Notes under the pieces: generated by a model
The model's database searches: none
The model's input: the letters and a program-made list of their open reading frames with translations, nothing else
What the model was told of the DNA's origin: nothing
Origin: Thereva unica
Lineage: Eukaryota; Arthropoda; Insecta; Diptera; Therevidae
Reading direction: 5' to 3'
Assembly (NCBI GenBank): GCA_949987705.1
Contig: OX465282.1
Coordinates: 3,460,501-3,524,500, forward strand
DNA length: 64,000 nucleotides
Program-made: the position numbers and the translations under genes
Shown here: piece after piece, positions 31,301 through 37,429 of the stretch
Numbering within the stretch: position 1 is the first letter of the stretch
How the letters are laid out: each line of letters begins with the position of its first letter

Positions 31301-33345
31301 TATAGAGAACGTTATCTCTGTGAATGGTGGACGGGGCACTTCGTGGAGTACTCACCACTTCTGCACCCTGAGAGTCCTGTTTTGGACCCCTATCCACTTT
31401 AACATAGTATCGATGGGCCTTCAGTTGCAGCTGAGACAAAATGGCTGTGCGGCAGCTTCTCCTCGTCTACAGCCATTCTCTTCCCTGGGGCCATAAACGC
31501 TGCATGGGTTCGGAAAAGTCCAACAGGCCTTGTAGGATGCCCCGTTGGGAGCCTATGAAAGCCTCAGAAGTGGTTGGAGCGTTGAGAGGTGCTCCAACCT
31601 CATTAGCTTTTTTAAGAATTATCAATATTGATTCCACGAGTTGCGCGAGAAAGGACGGTCGCCCATCGCAGAACTCCGCAATACCATGGGATGGATAATT
31701 TAACTCGAACGTGATTCGCTAATTTGAACACGATCCGTGTCGTTTTCAGTCGGTGTGGAATTGCGTGAACTGGCCGTAGCTTGATAGCGTGGTACTAATG
31801 CCTGGGCCAGTCTTCCGTGAGTACTACTGTAATTCTGGAAATATCTGTTCCAAGTATGTTTCGGAGATGCCCATTGTTTGTTCTCTATTGCAAGAGAGCT
31901 AAGTCATCCCAGAAATAATGCAAGGTCTCAAGGGCGCCTCAGTTCCAGGCCCTTCACGTTATCTTTTCCTATGCAGTCTGCTTAGCCTGTTTAAATGATC
32001 TGGAATACGAATTTGAGATAAAGAAGCTGTTAAGAGTCGCCGCAGCCGTGCTACTTGTAGACGCGATACCGGAAGATCGTTTCTATTGGTTTCTTATAAA
32101 TGATAAATAGAAGATTATTGGGGGAAGACATTTTTATTAGAGTATTCACTACAAAATGCTCGTTTATATAAATAAAACAAATCTTTAGTCACTGATTCAA
32201 TTTTTCTTAGCTGGAGATCTTCACTGAACTTGCCAGAATATTCTCCGAGGACAACAATGCTTGGGCCCAAAGAGAAGTTTTAATGAGAGAAGGTACTGCA
32301 AAATTTGCCGATACAGTAGGAGAAAACGATAGGCACTTACAAAAAGTATTTCAAAAACAGGTATTAATTTCAAGTTATGCTTAAAATTTAAATTATATTA
32401 ATACATTATGAATTGCCTTTATAGAATACGCATACATCACATGGTACTATACCATATTTAGGAACATTTTTGACTGATTTAACAATGATCCATGCCGCAA
32501 TACCGGATACAATTAACGAGACATTAATTAATTTTGATAAGAAACGAAAAGAATTTGAGGTGCTAGCACAAATAAAACTTCTACAAGGCGCTGCTAACTC
32601 ATATAACTTACGTGATGATCATCATTTTGATCGATGGTTTGCATCGATGCTAGTCCTAGATGAGCGTGAAGCGCATACATTATCATGCCAATTGGAGCCA
32701 CCGCCAGAAACGAAAAAATCAATGACATCTGGACATAGAAAAACTGATTCAATTGCATCAAATTCGAGTAGTGGAGCTGGCTCACAATTCTATTGTGAAA
32801 TAAATAATAGTAGTAATACATCTAGACATAGCTCAAGGCATAATTCTTTAGATCGTGATGCTATACCGCCAAATTCATCGGTACTATCAGCATCTAGTAG
32901 TGTATCAAATTTATCAATAGATTCTAGCAATTCTGGTGGGCATAATAAATCGACAAATAATAATAAAATTGGTAATGGTAAATTACTTAATAATGGCGGT
33001 GTACCAATAATCAATGCTCAATTAGTTCAAAATTCTCCATTAAAGAATACTTCACCCGATTTTTATATAATTCGTGTTACATATGAAACTGATAATGTTG
33101 AATTGGATGGTATTGTTTTGTATAAAAGCATAATGTTGGGTAATAATGAACGGACACCGCAAGTTATACGGAATGCTATGATGAAGCTAGATCTTGAGGG
33201 TGATCCAGATCAGTATACATTGGCGCAAGTATTGCCAGAGAAGGAGCTAGTAATGCCATCGAATGCTAATGTATATTATGCTGTTAATACTGCATATAAT
33301 CTTAATTTTATATTACGCCCTAAGAAGAGCGATAATGGACAATAA
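3991..33345 (+). CDS. Rgl: RalGDS/Rgl-type Ral guanine nucleotide exchange factor (six exons)
   Basis: Joined exons are 3991-4389, 19752-19856, 27842-28636, 28695-28847, 32211-32360 and 32425-33345. Every intron is GT-AG and every junction is phase 0, giving about 840 residues. Seen: glutamine/histidine-rich N-terminus (residues ~35-65), REM/RasGEF-N domain (~185-310), CDC25-type RasGEF domain (~365-626), Ser/Asn-rich linker, and a Ras-association domain (~745-835). This domain order is that of RalGDS, RGL1 and insect Rgl. In that family the RA domain binds GTP-loaded Ras-like proteins and the CDC25 domain loads GTP onto Ral at membranes. An in-frame TAA at 3970-3972 precedes the ATG at 3991, so this start is the only one available to this first exon; other first exons lying outside the window are possible. 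Introns are 15.4 kb, 8.0 kb, 58 bp, 3.4 kb and 64 bp; the long ones are full of transposons. The product is inferred from domains, with no transcript evidence. Confidence 0.9.
4390..4660. other. Start of Rgl intron 1, no feature
   Basis: Intronic AT-rich sequence after the donor GTAAAT. No repeat or coding match recognised. Confidence 0.4.
4670..5106 (+). repeat. Composite dispersed repeat, copy B, 5' part
   Basis: Parallels copy A: GGGCCCCTATATGG, ACGCCTTGTCTCAT, GGAAAAATCATTTGCT, then the 5S-like segment and GCGAATACGTAAGG. At that point a LINE interrupts it. The repeat resumes at 5833. Confidence 0.65.
4922..5012 (-). repeat. 5S rRNA-like segment, copy 3
   Basis: CCAAGCGGTCCCCC is a match to the reverse complement of 5S rRNA. 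AAGTACCAATCACGTCC, GCTGCTTGACCTC, AATCGAAAGAGGAC follow in the right order. Part of composite repeat copy B. Confidence 0.68.
5107..5832 (+). mobile_element. CR1/jockey-like LINE inserted in the composite repeat
   Basis: Open frame of 196 codons (VTLAKDLRWNDHIFQIA ... QEFKRRVHHHLL), nearly identical to the - strand copy at 2345-3122. It continues through a poly(C) run of over 20 bases (near 5706-5727), the GGTAGTACAAAGGGTGATTC tail block and CACATAAAAAAAA. Copy A at ~1015-1040 (GAATACGTAAGGGAGAT) shows the sequence without the insert. Confidence 0.88.
5833..6150 (+). repeat. Composite dispersed repeat, copy B, 3' part
   Basis: Resumes similarity to 1040-1240 (TTATGAGAAACTGATATGGC, TGTGGTGCCCATGAG, CCTCTTTCGGCAT). 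The stretch 6150-6590 that follows shows no recognised feature. Confidence 0.55.
6595..6800 (+). repeat. Degenerate tRNA-derived SINE (possible)
   Basis: GGTAACCGACTACCATTCC and AGAGGTTCGTGGTTTCAATC resemble the tRNA-like head of the SINEs at 17716 and 25716, followed by the same pyrimidine-rich body. It is too diverged to be sure. Confidence 0.4.
6890..8480 (+). mobile_element. RTE-like LINE, defective copy
   Basis: Successive frames encode the pre-RT region (LDLVDQRKGMKHVDFEQY), RT blocks (KMEKAPGTDQVTAEMIK, LKKGDSRECKNYRGISLL, FRPHRGFIDQIFALRQL, VFIDFKYVFD), a degraded catalytic region (NNFVTDLMFGDDSAV in place of YADD context), then YLGSLVEETK and LYGSETWTLLKPDVKKLEVF. Several frameshifts and stops are present, and the element lacks endonuclease and 3' end. 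It gives a reference for the other RTE copies in the window. Confidence 0.85.
8481..9640. other. Intronic, no recognised feature
   Basis: AT-rich stretch of Rgl intron 1 with short poly(A) runs. No frame or repeat family identified. Confidence 0.4.
9643..9812. repeat. Left copy of a ~150-190-bp direct repeat
   Basis: Nearly identical to 12689-12880 (starts AATCAAAAAATGAATGATTC; contains TTAAATCGCCTCGTTTAAAG). The left copy lacks 29 bp present in the right copy just before AGAACAAAA. Confidence 0.85.
9853..11215. repeat. Non-autonomous element family 'GTCCATAAATTACGTGAGG', copy 1
   Basis: Starts CGTCCATAAATTACGTGAGG, has repeated TGAGATTTCGTGAG-type terminal blocks with CCCCCTCCCCCT tracts, and shares at least three internal blocks with copy 2: CCTCTATTCCACTCGCTT, GCGAAAACCATTAACACTCG and CGCCTGTGTGTCTGTAGGG. 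No transposase is visible. Likely a non-autonomous DNA transposon; superfamily not assigned. Confidence 0.6.
11216..11544. other. Spacer between the two element copies
   Basis: Has two near-parallel sub-blocks with AACAAAAAAAGGCCCGACTG and AACAAAAAAAAACGGCTCGAC, i.e. an internal ~170-bp duplication. No coding content. Confidence 0.45.
11545..12688. repeat. Non-autonomous element family 'GTCCATAAATTACGTGAGG', copy 2
   Basis: Opens with a variant of the same terminus (CATAAATTACTTACGTGAGG) and closes with its reverse complement (CCTCACGTAATTAATGGACG). The terminal inverted repeat is therefore visible. Internal blocks match copy 1 in the same order and orientation. Confidence 0.65.
12689..12880. 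repeat. Right copy of the direct repeat
   Basis: Begins immediately after the terminus of element copy 2. Includes the 29-bp segment (GGATTTCAAAAGG...ATAAC) that the left copy lacks. Confidence 0.85.
12881..13349. other. Intronic, no recognised feature
   Basis: AT-rich sequence with no supported frame. Confidence 0.4.
13350..13575 (+). pseudogene. CR1/jockey-like LINE fragment
   Basis: Broken frame similar to the RT C-terminus of the 5107 element (LALSWFDKVI, LIDDDSFSSSFDPLSHRRNF, LQKCYR). Old, with stops. Confidence 0.65.
13680..13885 (+). pseudogene. LOA/I-like LINE RT fragment
   Basis: AAFLDKKGALNNVSSKATQ corresponds to the AFLDIEGAFDN RT motif of the element at 49161-52293, followed by ALAEFGIHSGFSQWTHRML (= IEWINAML region). 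Confidence 0.6.
13993..14546. mobile_element. 554-bp MITE, PIF/Harbinger-like
   Basis: Terminal inverted repeats GGGTGTGTTTCTTTATTCAT / GGGTGTGTTTCTTTACTCAT extend ~35 bp with few mismatches. The element is flanked on both sides by ATA (13990-13992, 14547-14549). GCGTTTCTTTATTCA recurs as subterminal repeats at both ends. No coding capacity. GGG start plus 3-bp duplication suggests PIF/Harbinger; this assignment is inference. Confidence 0.75.
14547..14849. other. Intronic, no recognised feature
   Basis: Short stretch between the MITE and a LINE RNase H remnant. No coding frame. Confidence 0.4.
14850..15085 (+). pseudogene. LINE RNase H remnant
   Basis: GSSKSETGVFSLSLN and VILLSDSLSTIKASG, in different frames, correspond to the DGSK...G and SDS.AAIKAL motifs of LINE RNase H domains. 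Heavily decayed. Confidence 0.5.
15233..16318 (-). CDS. A4GALT: Alpha-1,4-galactosyl/N-acetylgalactosaminyltransferase (A4GALT-like, GT32)
   Basis: A single uninterrupted 361-codon frame with the layout of a type II Golgi membrane enzyme. It has a short basic cytosolic tail, a membrane anchor at residues ~16-34 (IVFTLGLISVIIYVLHW), a stem, then the catalytic region. The DXD metal/sugar-nucleotide motif is visible as GGTYLDLDVIV (~residue 193). The C-terminal third has the Gb3-synthase-type block (LGNSGSAAITRTLREIC, CFGFKVLPVETFYPI, IHLWNKYS). Length fits the 340-370 usual for the family. Members add alpha-1,4-linked Gal or GalNAc to glycosphingolipids; in Drosophila the alpha4GT enzymes transfer GalNAc. 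Donor and acceptor here are inferred. The gene lies antisense within Rgl intron 1 and has no intron of its own; an intact frame among decayed transposons implies selection. Confidence 0.92.
   Translation of the reverse strand: MELLFKRLVLKRNFKRRIVFTLGLISVIIYVLHWSTSNTALPKPLENCFADYDLRENEIHRIEDILLSKKQPEFGKSIFFHDTTCRKTPKLELTSRQACAIESAARANPNSDIFVTFTSTTYLPEASNSTVVDILRLYTNVQFRTVNLWSYAADTPMYDWLAYGKLFRSKHLVVHTSEFLRYLNLWKYGGTYLDLDVIVQESLEHLRPNYAGAVGLTIVGAGAMNFDHDDFGHEIVEHCLRNFIVNFNDELLGNSGSAAITRTLREICRTNDIRLMTRERCFGFKVLPVETFYPINAGNWQRFFVKELASDAVHKVNKSIAIHLWNKYSFKVPVKMHSNVAYDILARKFCPNVYKLSGEYF
16319..16570. other. Region upstream of the glycosyltransferase gene
   Basis: AT-rich. Should hold the promoter and 5' UTR of the nested - strand gene. 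No clear motif. Confidence 0.35.
16575..17275 (+). mobile_element. RTE-like LINE fragment
   Basis: Matches 7410-8000 and the 3' end of 58321-59105: CGATCGTTGT, GCAAAGAACAACCGGGATTT (FRPH..), TTTCATCGATTTCAAAACCG (FIDFKTAF), GGCGTCGCTTCGCCACTTCT (GVASPLLFN). It then jumps to the 3' tail (CGTCCCGCTTGAACCGCCAG). Many stops and internal deletions. Confidence 0.75.
17276..17715. other. No gene; short inverted repeat at its end
   Basis: No coding content. At 17684-17718 the arms GGGTTACCAC and GTGGTAACCC form a hairpin immediately before the SINE. Confidence 0.4.
17716..18188 (+). mobile_element. tRNA-derived SINE, copy 1
   Basis: The head is tRNA-like, with an A-box-like TAGGTGTAAGG and a B-box GGGTTCGAACCCCGG. 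A body common to three copies follows (TCATAGC, CACCAAGCGCATGTCATC, CATAACACTCCAG, GCCCCGATGTCAGAGT, GTTGGGAGTAG). The 3' end is GTACAAAGGG-CCTTTCCCTAAGCC ... CACATAAAAA. Confidence 0.85.
18248..18338 (-). repeat. 5S rRNA-like segment, copy 4 (best preserved)
   Basis: CGGTCCCCCAACTAAGTACT and AACCACGTCC, then TGCTTGACTTCTGTAATCG, AACGAGAACCGG, match the reverse complement of 5S rRNA block by block. The 5S transcript would be on the - strand. Confidence 0.7.
18339..19751. other. Intronic, no recognised feature
   Basis: End of Rgl intron 1. AT-rich, no long frame or repeat recognised. Polypyrimidine tract and AG at 19740-19751. Confidence 0.45.
19752..19856 (+). CDS. Rgl: Rgl exon 2: pre-REM segment
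   Basis: A short 35-codon exon bounded by a pyrimidine-rich acceptor (TTTTTTACCAG) and donor CAT|GTAAGT. It encodes the WGEEREKDAIFTVYLKKVR segment, which corresponds to the 'WGEE...' stretch just ahead of the REM domain in RalGDS-family proteins. A second AG three bases on (19753-19754) would drop one glutamine without changing frame, a typical NAGNAG acceptor. Confidence 0.85.
19925..20335 (+). pseudogene. LINE RT fragment, a second RTE-like family
   Basis: PPSFQEVSRAITRLKNNKAS, GTDGIPAVLVKYGG, WEREAMPEDWRKGILCPVHK and KGD form the N-terminal RT blocks, then after a deletion HLFIDFKAAYDS. The sequence differs from the RTE copies at 6890 and 54560. Confidence 0.75.
20336..20614. other. GC-rich unassigned segment
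   Basis: Markedly richer in G and C than its surroundings (GGCGGGGAGGGCGGTCGGCC). No homology recognised. It joins directly to a SINE tail at 20615, so it may be the body of a different SINE-ended repeat. Confidence 0.35.
20615..20690 (-). repeat. SINE 3' end fragment
   Basis: TGATAGACTAGAGGCTTAGG and GCCCTTTGTATTGTCGAC are the reverse complement of the SINE tail at 18120-18180, preceded by poly(T). Confidence 0.7.
20940..21050 (+). repeat. CR1/jockey-like LINE 3' UTR fragment
   Basis: CTAAGCTTACTACCAGATAT, TGCACCATGA, GGACTGGTAGTAC and the terminal CCACAAAAAAAA match the LINE tail at 5735-5832. Confidence 0.7.
21335..21425 (+). repeat. CR1/jockey-like LINE 3' UTR fragment
   Basis: AAGCTTGCTACTAGACATTG, ACTGGTAGTACAAAGGGTGA, CTCCTAAGCTT: same tail as above. 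A polyA is missing. Confidence 0.65.
21500..21985 (+). mobile_element. CR1/jockey-like LINE, rearranged copy
   Basis: Pieces of the 3' ORF (ATTCTTGATTGGAGCCGCAA; CATATTCTCCAAAGCGCCAA; VNRTTRLWNNL-like region; VQEFKRRVHRRLLQ) run in order with deletions. The tail GACATGACGGACTGG and ACATAAAAAAA follows. Confidence 0.7.
21990..24230. other. Intron 2, no recognised feature
   Basis: Mostly AT-rich unique-looking sequence with short A runs. A GC-richer patch (23650-24200) has a 94-codon + strand frame without recognisable motifs; its end carries GGCTAGGTTAGGTCGG, like the CTAACCTAACC tails of LOA-like LINEs read backwards. Confidence 0.4.
24235..24540 (+). pseudogene. LOA/I-like LINE RT fragment
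   Basis: Frames encoding YKTAGSDGIV and SSWKEVIVVFMPKAGK correspond to YKSPGGDGIFPA and IWRKVVVVFIPKQGN of the element at 49161-52293. Several stops. Confidence 0.6.
24625..25215 (+). pseudogene. LINE endonuclease domain fragment (CR1/jockey-like)
   Basis: Open frame with ITVAGDLNIYKVNWL (the GDLN motif of APE-type endonucleases), LLDLFLTSHP, and LGNSDHCLIS (catalytic SDH). The N-terminal metal-binding part is missing. Confidence 0.75.
25320..25700 (+). pseudogene. LOA-like LINE fragment, 5' of a SINE
   Basis: Matches 37760-38150 (TCTCCCCTAACATAGT, AGTACAAAGATGTGC, ACCATCGCAGCCCTTAGAAT) with frameshifts. It is interrupted by the SINE at 25716 and continues at 26205. Confidence 0.7.
25716..26189 (+). 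mobile_element. tRNA-derived SINE, copy 2
   Basis: The best preserved head: GGCCTCGGTAGTCTAGGGGT, then GCGCCTGACTACTATCCC and GGGTTCGATTCCCGG (B box). The body is the same as copy 1 and the tail is CTCTAGTGTGTCACATAAAA. It sits inside a LOA-like LINE remnant. Confidence 0.85.
26205..26680 (+). pseudogene. LOA-like LINE fragment, 3' of the SINE
   Basis: Matches 38370-38960: CGGACTGTCTACAT, CCCTCCTCGTATGGG, GAAATATAGAGGGAAATTG (RNase H end), ACCTACGATTTTTGCAGAAG (zinc-knuckle region). Decayed, with an internal deletion near the SINE. Confidence 0.7.
26681..27841. other. End of Rgl intron 2, no recognised feature
   Basis: No coding match. A pyrimidine tract and CAG acceptor lie at 27828-27841. 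Confidence 0.45.
27842..28636 (+). CDS. Rgl: Rgl exon 3: REM domain and start of RasGEF domain
   Basis: 265 codons between acceptor TTTACAG and donor CAG|GTATTT. The first half is the Ras exchanger motif: AATLSRLVEAL, FLSTYRTF, and the conserved WLDGFPEDW stretch. A linker and the beginning of the CDC25 domain follow: VKHFAEQLTRMDMELFKRL, then the catalytic-core signature CLGATWAKRDK, and FNAVSFRVISSIL. No stops or frameshifts are present. Confidence 0.93.
28695..28847 (+). CDS. Rgl: Rgl exon 4: RasGEF domain middle
   Basis: 51 codons after a 58-bp intron. They encode ERALTIATWIDIAQELRLL, the conserved helix of the CDC25 domain, and the IISGLQSNAIYRLSKTW segment found in all RalGEFs. Donor is AAG|GTATTG. 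Confidence 0.93.
29050..29420 (-). pseudogene. LOA-like LINE 3' end in Rgl intron 4
   Basis: On the - strand: CRNCGNKDE, LGSPFLDELSELQNSGIPD, RFIKSSKW, then stop and a 3' UTR ending in CTAACCTAACC. This is the zinc-knuckle-bearing tail of LOA-type elements, the same ending as at 39120-39150. Confidence 0.65.
29421..32210 (-). pseudogene. Probable 5' half of the same LINE, internally deleted
   Basis: The - strand frame at 30657-30430 (ALIQEQWVYRGSICGLGTN, GRLIY, PRVAL, SQFVFRHLLAAEVV) fits the N-terminal APE endonuclease of LOA/I-like elements. A 117-codon basic frame at 31439-31086 could be ORF1. RT and RNase H are absent, and 29424-29990 is unassigned although it holds a CCPTC motif. The span 31700-32210 shows nothing. 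Confidence 0.45.
32211..32360 (+). CDS. Rgl: Rgl exon 5: RasGEF domain, helical hairpin region
   Basis: 50 codons between TTTTTCTTAG and CAG|GTATTA. They encode the IFTELARIFSEDNN segment and its helices, ending HLQKVFQKQ. The preceding 3.4-kb intron holds a degraded LOA-like LINE on the opposite strand. Confidence 0.92.
32425..33345 (+). CDS. Rgl: Rgl exon 6: end of RasGEF domain, linker and RA domain
   Basis: 306 codons plus TAA. It opens with the RasGEF signature PYLGTFLTDLTMIHAA and ends the domain near FDRWFASMLVLDEREA. A low-complexity Ser/Asn/Gly linker follows (residues ~640-745). The RA domain comes last (DFYIIRVTYETDN ... YYAVNTAYNLNFILRPKK). An AATAAA overlaps the stop codon region (33344-33350), and a hAT-type element begins only 21 bases after the stop. 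Confidence 0.93.
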   Translation, partial: NTHTSHGTIPYLGTFLTDLTMIHAAIPDTINETLINFDKKRKEFEVLAQIKLLQGAANSYNLRDDHHFDRWFASMLVLDEREAHTLSCQLEPPPETKKSMTSGHRKTDSIASNSSSGAGSQFYCEINNSSNTSRHSSRHNSLDRDAIPPNSSVLSASSSVSNLSIDSSNSGGHNKSTNNNKIGNGKLLNNGGVPIINAQLVQNSPLKNTSPDFYIIRVTYETDNVELDGIVLYKSIMLGNNERTPQVIRNAMMKLDLEGDPDQYTLAQVLPEKELVMPSNANVYYAVNTAYNLNFILRPKKSDNGQ

Positions 33346-33604
33346 ATAAATGTTTTTTATATATATCAGCGGTTTCCAAACAGAGGGACGCGAAACACAA
33401 GGGGGCGCTTATAGCTCATAGGGGGTGCGCACGATTTTATATTTTTTGCATTTTTTGACTCAGTTATTAATTTCTACTTAAATTTTACTGCGTCTTTTTA
33501 TTTTACATCTCATTGACATCTAGACCGATTTCGACAATTGTGGCCGATTCTGAAACGTCATTCAGTACCATTTTAACTATGAGTCTATTCACACCGACTG
33601 CGAG

Positions 33605-34765
33605 ATGTTCAAAGATGATATACCAAAGAGGGTCTAACAATCAACCCAAATAAGGCTGCCCTGGCACCTTTCTCCATACGCTACAAAGTGGACTTACGTC
33701 CTATCTGTATCCAGGGTATCGCAGTTGAGTACTCAGACTCAATCAAATATTTGGAAGTAAATTTAGACAAGACACTGAACTGGAACGCTCAACTTGACTA
33801 CGTCATCAGCAAATCCGCAAAGGGCGATATGGGCCTGCAATAGGCTTCTGGGTAAGACATGGGGTCTTACACCTCAAATGATGTACTGGATGTACAATAC
33901 CATCGTTAAACCTGTGGTCACTTATGCCGCTATAGTTTGGTGGCCCAAGACTAAACAGGTTACGTCGATCCTCAAGTGAAGCAAACTGCAACGGCTTGCT
34001 TTCCTCTCCATTGCCGGAGCTATGCGGACATGTCCCAAAGCTCGAATGGAGGCAATCATTGGATTGATCCCTTTGCATCTCTTCACACGGAAATCCGCCG
34101 CCATAAGTGATTTGAGACTTCAGATCTCATTCGACTGGCACTATACGGTCAAAGGACACATGGATATCCTTAACAATATCCCAAACATTTCCATTAACCG
34201 CGTATCCGATCATCTGGTTAGTTAACTGCGGCTCCAAAGGAAATTCAAAGCGATTATCCCGGATCGTTCTGAGTGGGCGAACGGAAGAACTGATTCTTCC
34301 TGGGGATCCAAAACATCTCCACTGGTTTACTGACGGGTCAAATATGGAACATGGAACAGGGGCTGGTGTCGCAGGACCCAACTCCAGGGTCTCGATTGCA
34401 GTGGGTAAATGGCCCTCTGTTTTCCAGACTAAAATACATGCCATTGCAACCTGCGTTAGGCTCAACCTTGAGAGGGATCTGAAAGGCGCCAACATTAAAA
34501 TCTTTTCTGACAGACAAGCTGCCATCAAGGCACTCTCAACTTGGAAGTTTTCTTTCAAAATAGTTACTGGGTGCTTTGACGTACTCCAGAGCCTGACCAG
34601 AAGAAATGAGGTCTCGCTCTGATGGGGCCCCTGACAGGGCCCAGAACCCTTCTGTGGCGTCTCTTGGTCCACCTCCAAGTCCCTGATAGAAGATTGGATT
34701 AAGGGAATAAACCTAGTCTATTGGTAGTCAGTCCCAGGTCTTAGGCAAGCTCAAGATCTAAGAAC
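33605..34765 (+). mobile_element. LOA/I-like LINE, nested copy
   Basis: Closely related to the element at 49161-52293: TINPNKAALAPFS-like, YKVDLRPICIQGI, then LLGKTWGLTPQMMYWMYNTI, TFDGSNMEHGTGAGVAGPNS, IKIFSDRQAAIKALSTWKF. Contains stops and frameshifts (e.g. TGA after SSILK, TGA in the tail). The SDRQ change alters the RNase H SDSQ motif. Confidence 0.85.
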
Positions 34766-34799
34766 GCGTTAAAATTGTAGTATTTTACATACATTCAAA

Positions 34800-35285
34800 A
34801 CAATCGTGAGGCTGCGCGTGCTTATCGTAAAAAATACGGGAGAAATTCGGCTCCTTTAGACAACATAATTTGTTGTTTGGTGAAGAATTTCTTAGAGTAC
34901 GGGTCTATAGCGACTCGCCAGGCGTACCATTGAACCGTGCCCGTGCCGTCCGACTCTTCAGAGAAGTTTTTGAAGCGGTAATAGAGAGTGTTACTAATCC
35001 ATCCAAATGTGCCGAATCACCGTTAAACGTTAGTAGAACGACTCTAAGCATGATTATGAAGCAAGGTCTGCATCTCTTCCCATACAAAAGTGCAACTTAT
35101 TCAATGATTGTTGCCAATGAACAAGCCATATCGCTTGCAATATGGAAATGCCGTTGCAAGAATGATCGATGCGATGACGGACGAAGCTCATTTTACACTT
35201 TCTGGAAGATTCAATGAACAAAACTGTCAAATTTTGGAAACAGAGAACCTACACGTCGTTTATGACATGAAACACCACTCATGGT
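34800..35285 (+). pseudogene. Tc1/mariner-group (IS630-like) transposase fragment
   Basis: Across two frames: NREAARAYRKKYGRNSAPLD (helix-turn-helix start), VSRTTLSMIMKQGLHLFPYK, then MTDEAHFTLSGRFNEQNCQI. The TDEAHF...NEQNC block is a typical D-motif neighbourhood of IS630/mariner-like transposases. The C-terminal catalytic residues are missing. Confidence 0.65.
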
Positions 35286-36345
35286 GCGAAAGATACTGTT
35301 TGGGCCGAAATGTGCTCAAAAAACATCTTCTTCGTTGGCTCTACAGCCAAATTCAAGCGTTGGCCTCCGTCAGCTTCTTCCTCCAGACTTCTCTCTGCTC
35401 CGCAGCTTGTCTCCAGCAGTTTTGCTGCATCGGCCTTAACATTGTCTTCCCACCTTGACCTTGGTTTGTCAACTGGTCTCTTGCCATTTCGTAGTAAATA
35501 CAGGGCTTTTTTAGTATAATTGAGTAATCCATTCTTTGGACATGACCGGCCTAACGTAAACGTAGCAGCTTGGCATGGGTCGAAAGATTCCACTCTTTGT
35601 ATAAGTCGTACAATTCGTTATTGTAGCGTATTCTGCATGCATTGTCTTCATAGATTGGGCAGTATATCCTTCGGAGAACCTTCCTCTCAAATATATCCAT
35701 CATGTCGGCGGATTTCTGTGTGATACTCCATGCTTTACATCCATACGTAGCTACTGTATGATGGTTTTGTAGATTCTTATTTTAGTTTTTCTGTGGATGT
35801 CTCTGAATTTCATTACTGGCAGTAGTGAGGAAGTATGTTTTGTTTGCGGCGTTTATTTTTCTTTGTACGTCTATCGTTGTCTTCGTTGACTGTGGACCCT
35901 AGGTAGTTAAAGTAGTTTACCCGTTCAAAATTATATTCCCCAGAGGTGGTGTTGTGGTTTCTTCTTCTTCTTTCCACCCTTGACTGAATTAGAATCTTGC
36001 TCTTGTCGACATTTATTGGCAGCTCTATATCTTTGGCTCCATCTTCTAATTCTGTGAATATTTCTCTAAGATATGACAGTGATCTTGCAAGGCAGTTTAT
36101 ATCGCCGGCATATCCTGCCAACTTAGCAAATCCAAACGTTAAGCAGGGTTTCGTTCGCATCAATGTTCACCTTGCGAATTACTCCTAGGCAGAGATTAAA
36201 TAGCATGGGTGCCAGCCCATAGTGGGTACTGGGTACTTCCTCCTTAGTGGATACATTTGTTTCTCTGGTGTCATCGTTATGTTGTAGACGGGGTTCTGGT
36301 ACATGTCTGATGCTCTCATTTGCGTTCAGCATCAGTCATTTAATC
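35286..36345 (-). pseudogene. LINE fragment (RTE-like RT tail), nested
   Basis: On the - strand: LAGYAGDINCLARSLSYLRE (the YADD motif decayed to YAGD), FTELEDGAKDIELPINVDKS, YNFERVNYFNYLGSTVNEDN, then RPVDKPRSRWEDNVKADAAK, a common LINE tail. It is a different family from the 6890 element. Confidence 0.7.
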
Positions 36346-36523
36346 GTCATAAATGGTAGAGAATATCCTAAATAAAACTTGTTCATTTGTGAAAATCGGC
36401 TGAAAAATGTCGTAGTTATTCAATGTTGAAATACCGAACGTTAGATGGCGCACCCCACCTAGCATGAAAATTTACATAATTTATTGGGGGCGCCAAGGGT
36501 ATAATAAAGTTTGGAAACCACTG

Positions 36524-37330
36524 ATAAACATATATATTATTTTTTACCATGATATTTTGTTTATATTTTTTTGTATATATGTGTAATTATTATTTTTTTT
36601 ACTTAGTAGTCACTTTTGTGTAATTTTACATTCCTTTTATCTTTTATGTTTTTAATAATAATTATATTTTTTTTATTATTTAATTTAATTCCCCCAATCT
36701 TAAATCCTTCAATTATGTTATTTTTTTACATACATATATAGACAATTTTTTTTTAAACGAAAAAGATATTGTACAGCTTTGTTATAATTATTATTTCGTA
36801 TTTTGTACTTAATTAAAAAAAAAAGAAACTATTTATACAAACAATATACAAAAAAACAACCACAAATTTAATAATAATATTATATATAAATGAAAAATAA
36901 ATAAATAAAATGAGAGCTTAAATACTCACGGCAGATTTTTAATCTATGCTGCAATTTGGAACGTTTTAATGATTCTTTTAAAAAAAACCATTTGACTGCT
37001 CTTTGATAAATATATATTAAAAAAAAAACAAATATATATTATATACATAGACTCGAATTTATCTCGAATAAAAAAAAGATTTTTAACAAGAAATTTATTT
37101 AAATATAGTAATAATTATTTTAATGAAAAATTGAAAAAAAACTGAATAAAAAAAAGAAAACAACAAAAAAAAATAATTTTTTTTAGAAGTAGACGACATT
37201 TTGTAGAGTTATTTTATTTTTTTGTGTATTACGTGAATATGAAAGAAATGGCATGAAAATGAAACAAAATTGTTCAATAAATGTGTACTAAAAAATTTAT
37301 TTGTAATTTATTTTGTTTATAATGATTACC
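36524..37330. other. Very AT-rich block, possible original Rgl 3' UTR
   Basis: Runs of T and A with several AATAAA signals (e.g. near 36895, 36903 and 37275). Its position downstream of a gene interrupted by a hAT insertion makes it a candidate for the displaced 3' UTR. No coding content. Confidence 0.4.
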
Positions 37331-37429
37331 TAAGTACTTTGTACTATCATGGGTTAGGTCAAGTCAATATTATGAAGCAATATGTTGTAGTTAGCTAAGT
37401 TTCATAGGGTAAAAAGGATTGAAGAGGTT

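Larger units (their letters stand above)
33367..36523. mobile_element. hAT-type element with nested insertions, just after the Rgl stop
   Basis: Termini are CAGCGGTTTCCAAAC and, inverted, CAGTGGTTTCCAAAC, a hAT (Buster/Charlie-like) signature. Flanks ATATATAT and ATAAACAT could be an eroded 8-bp duplication (6/8). GGGGGCGC blocks lie near both ends. Its own sequence appears to be only ~230 bp on the left and ~180 bp on the right; the rest is other transposons. Confidence 0.65.
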
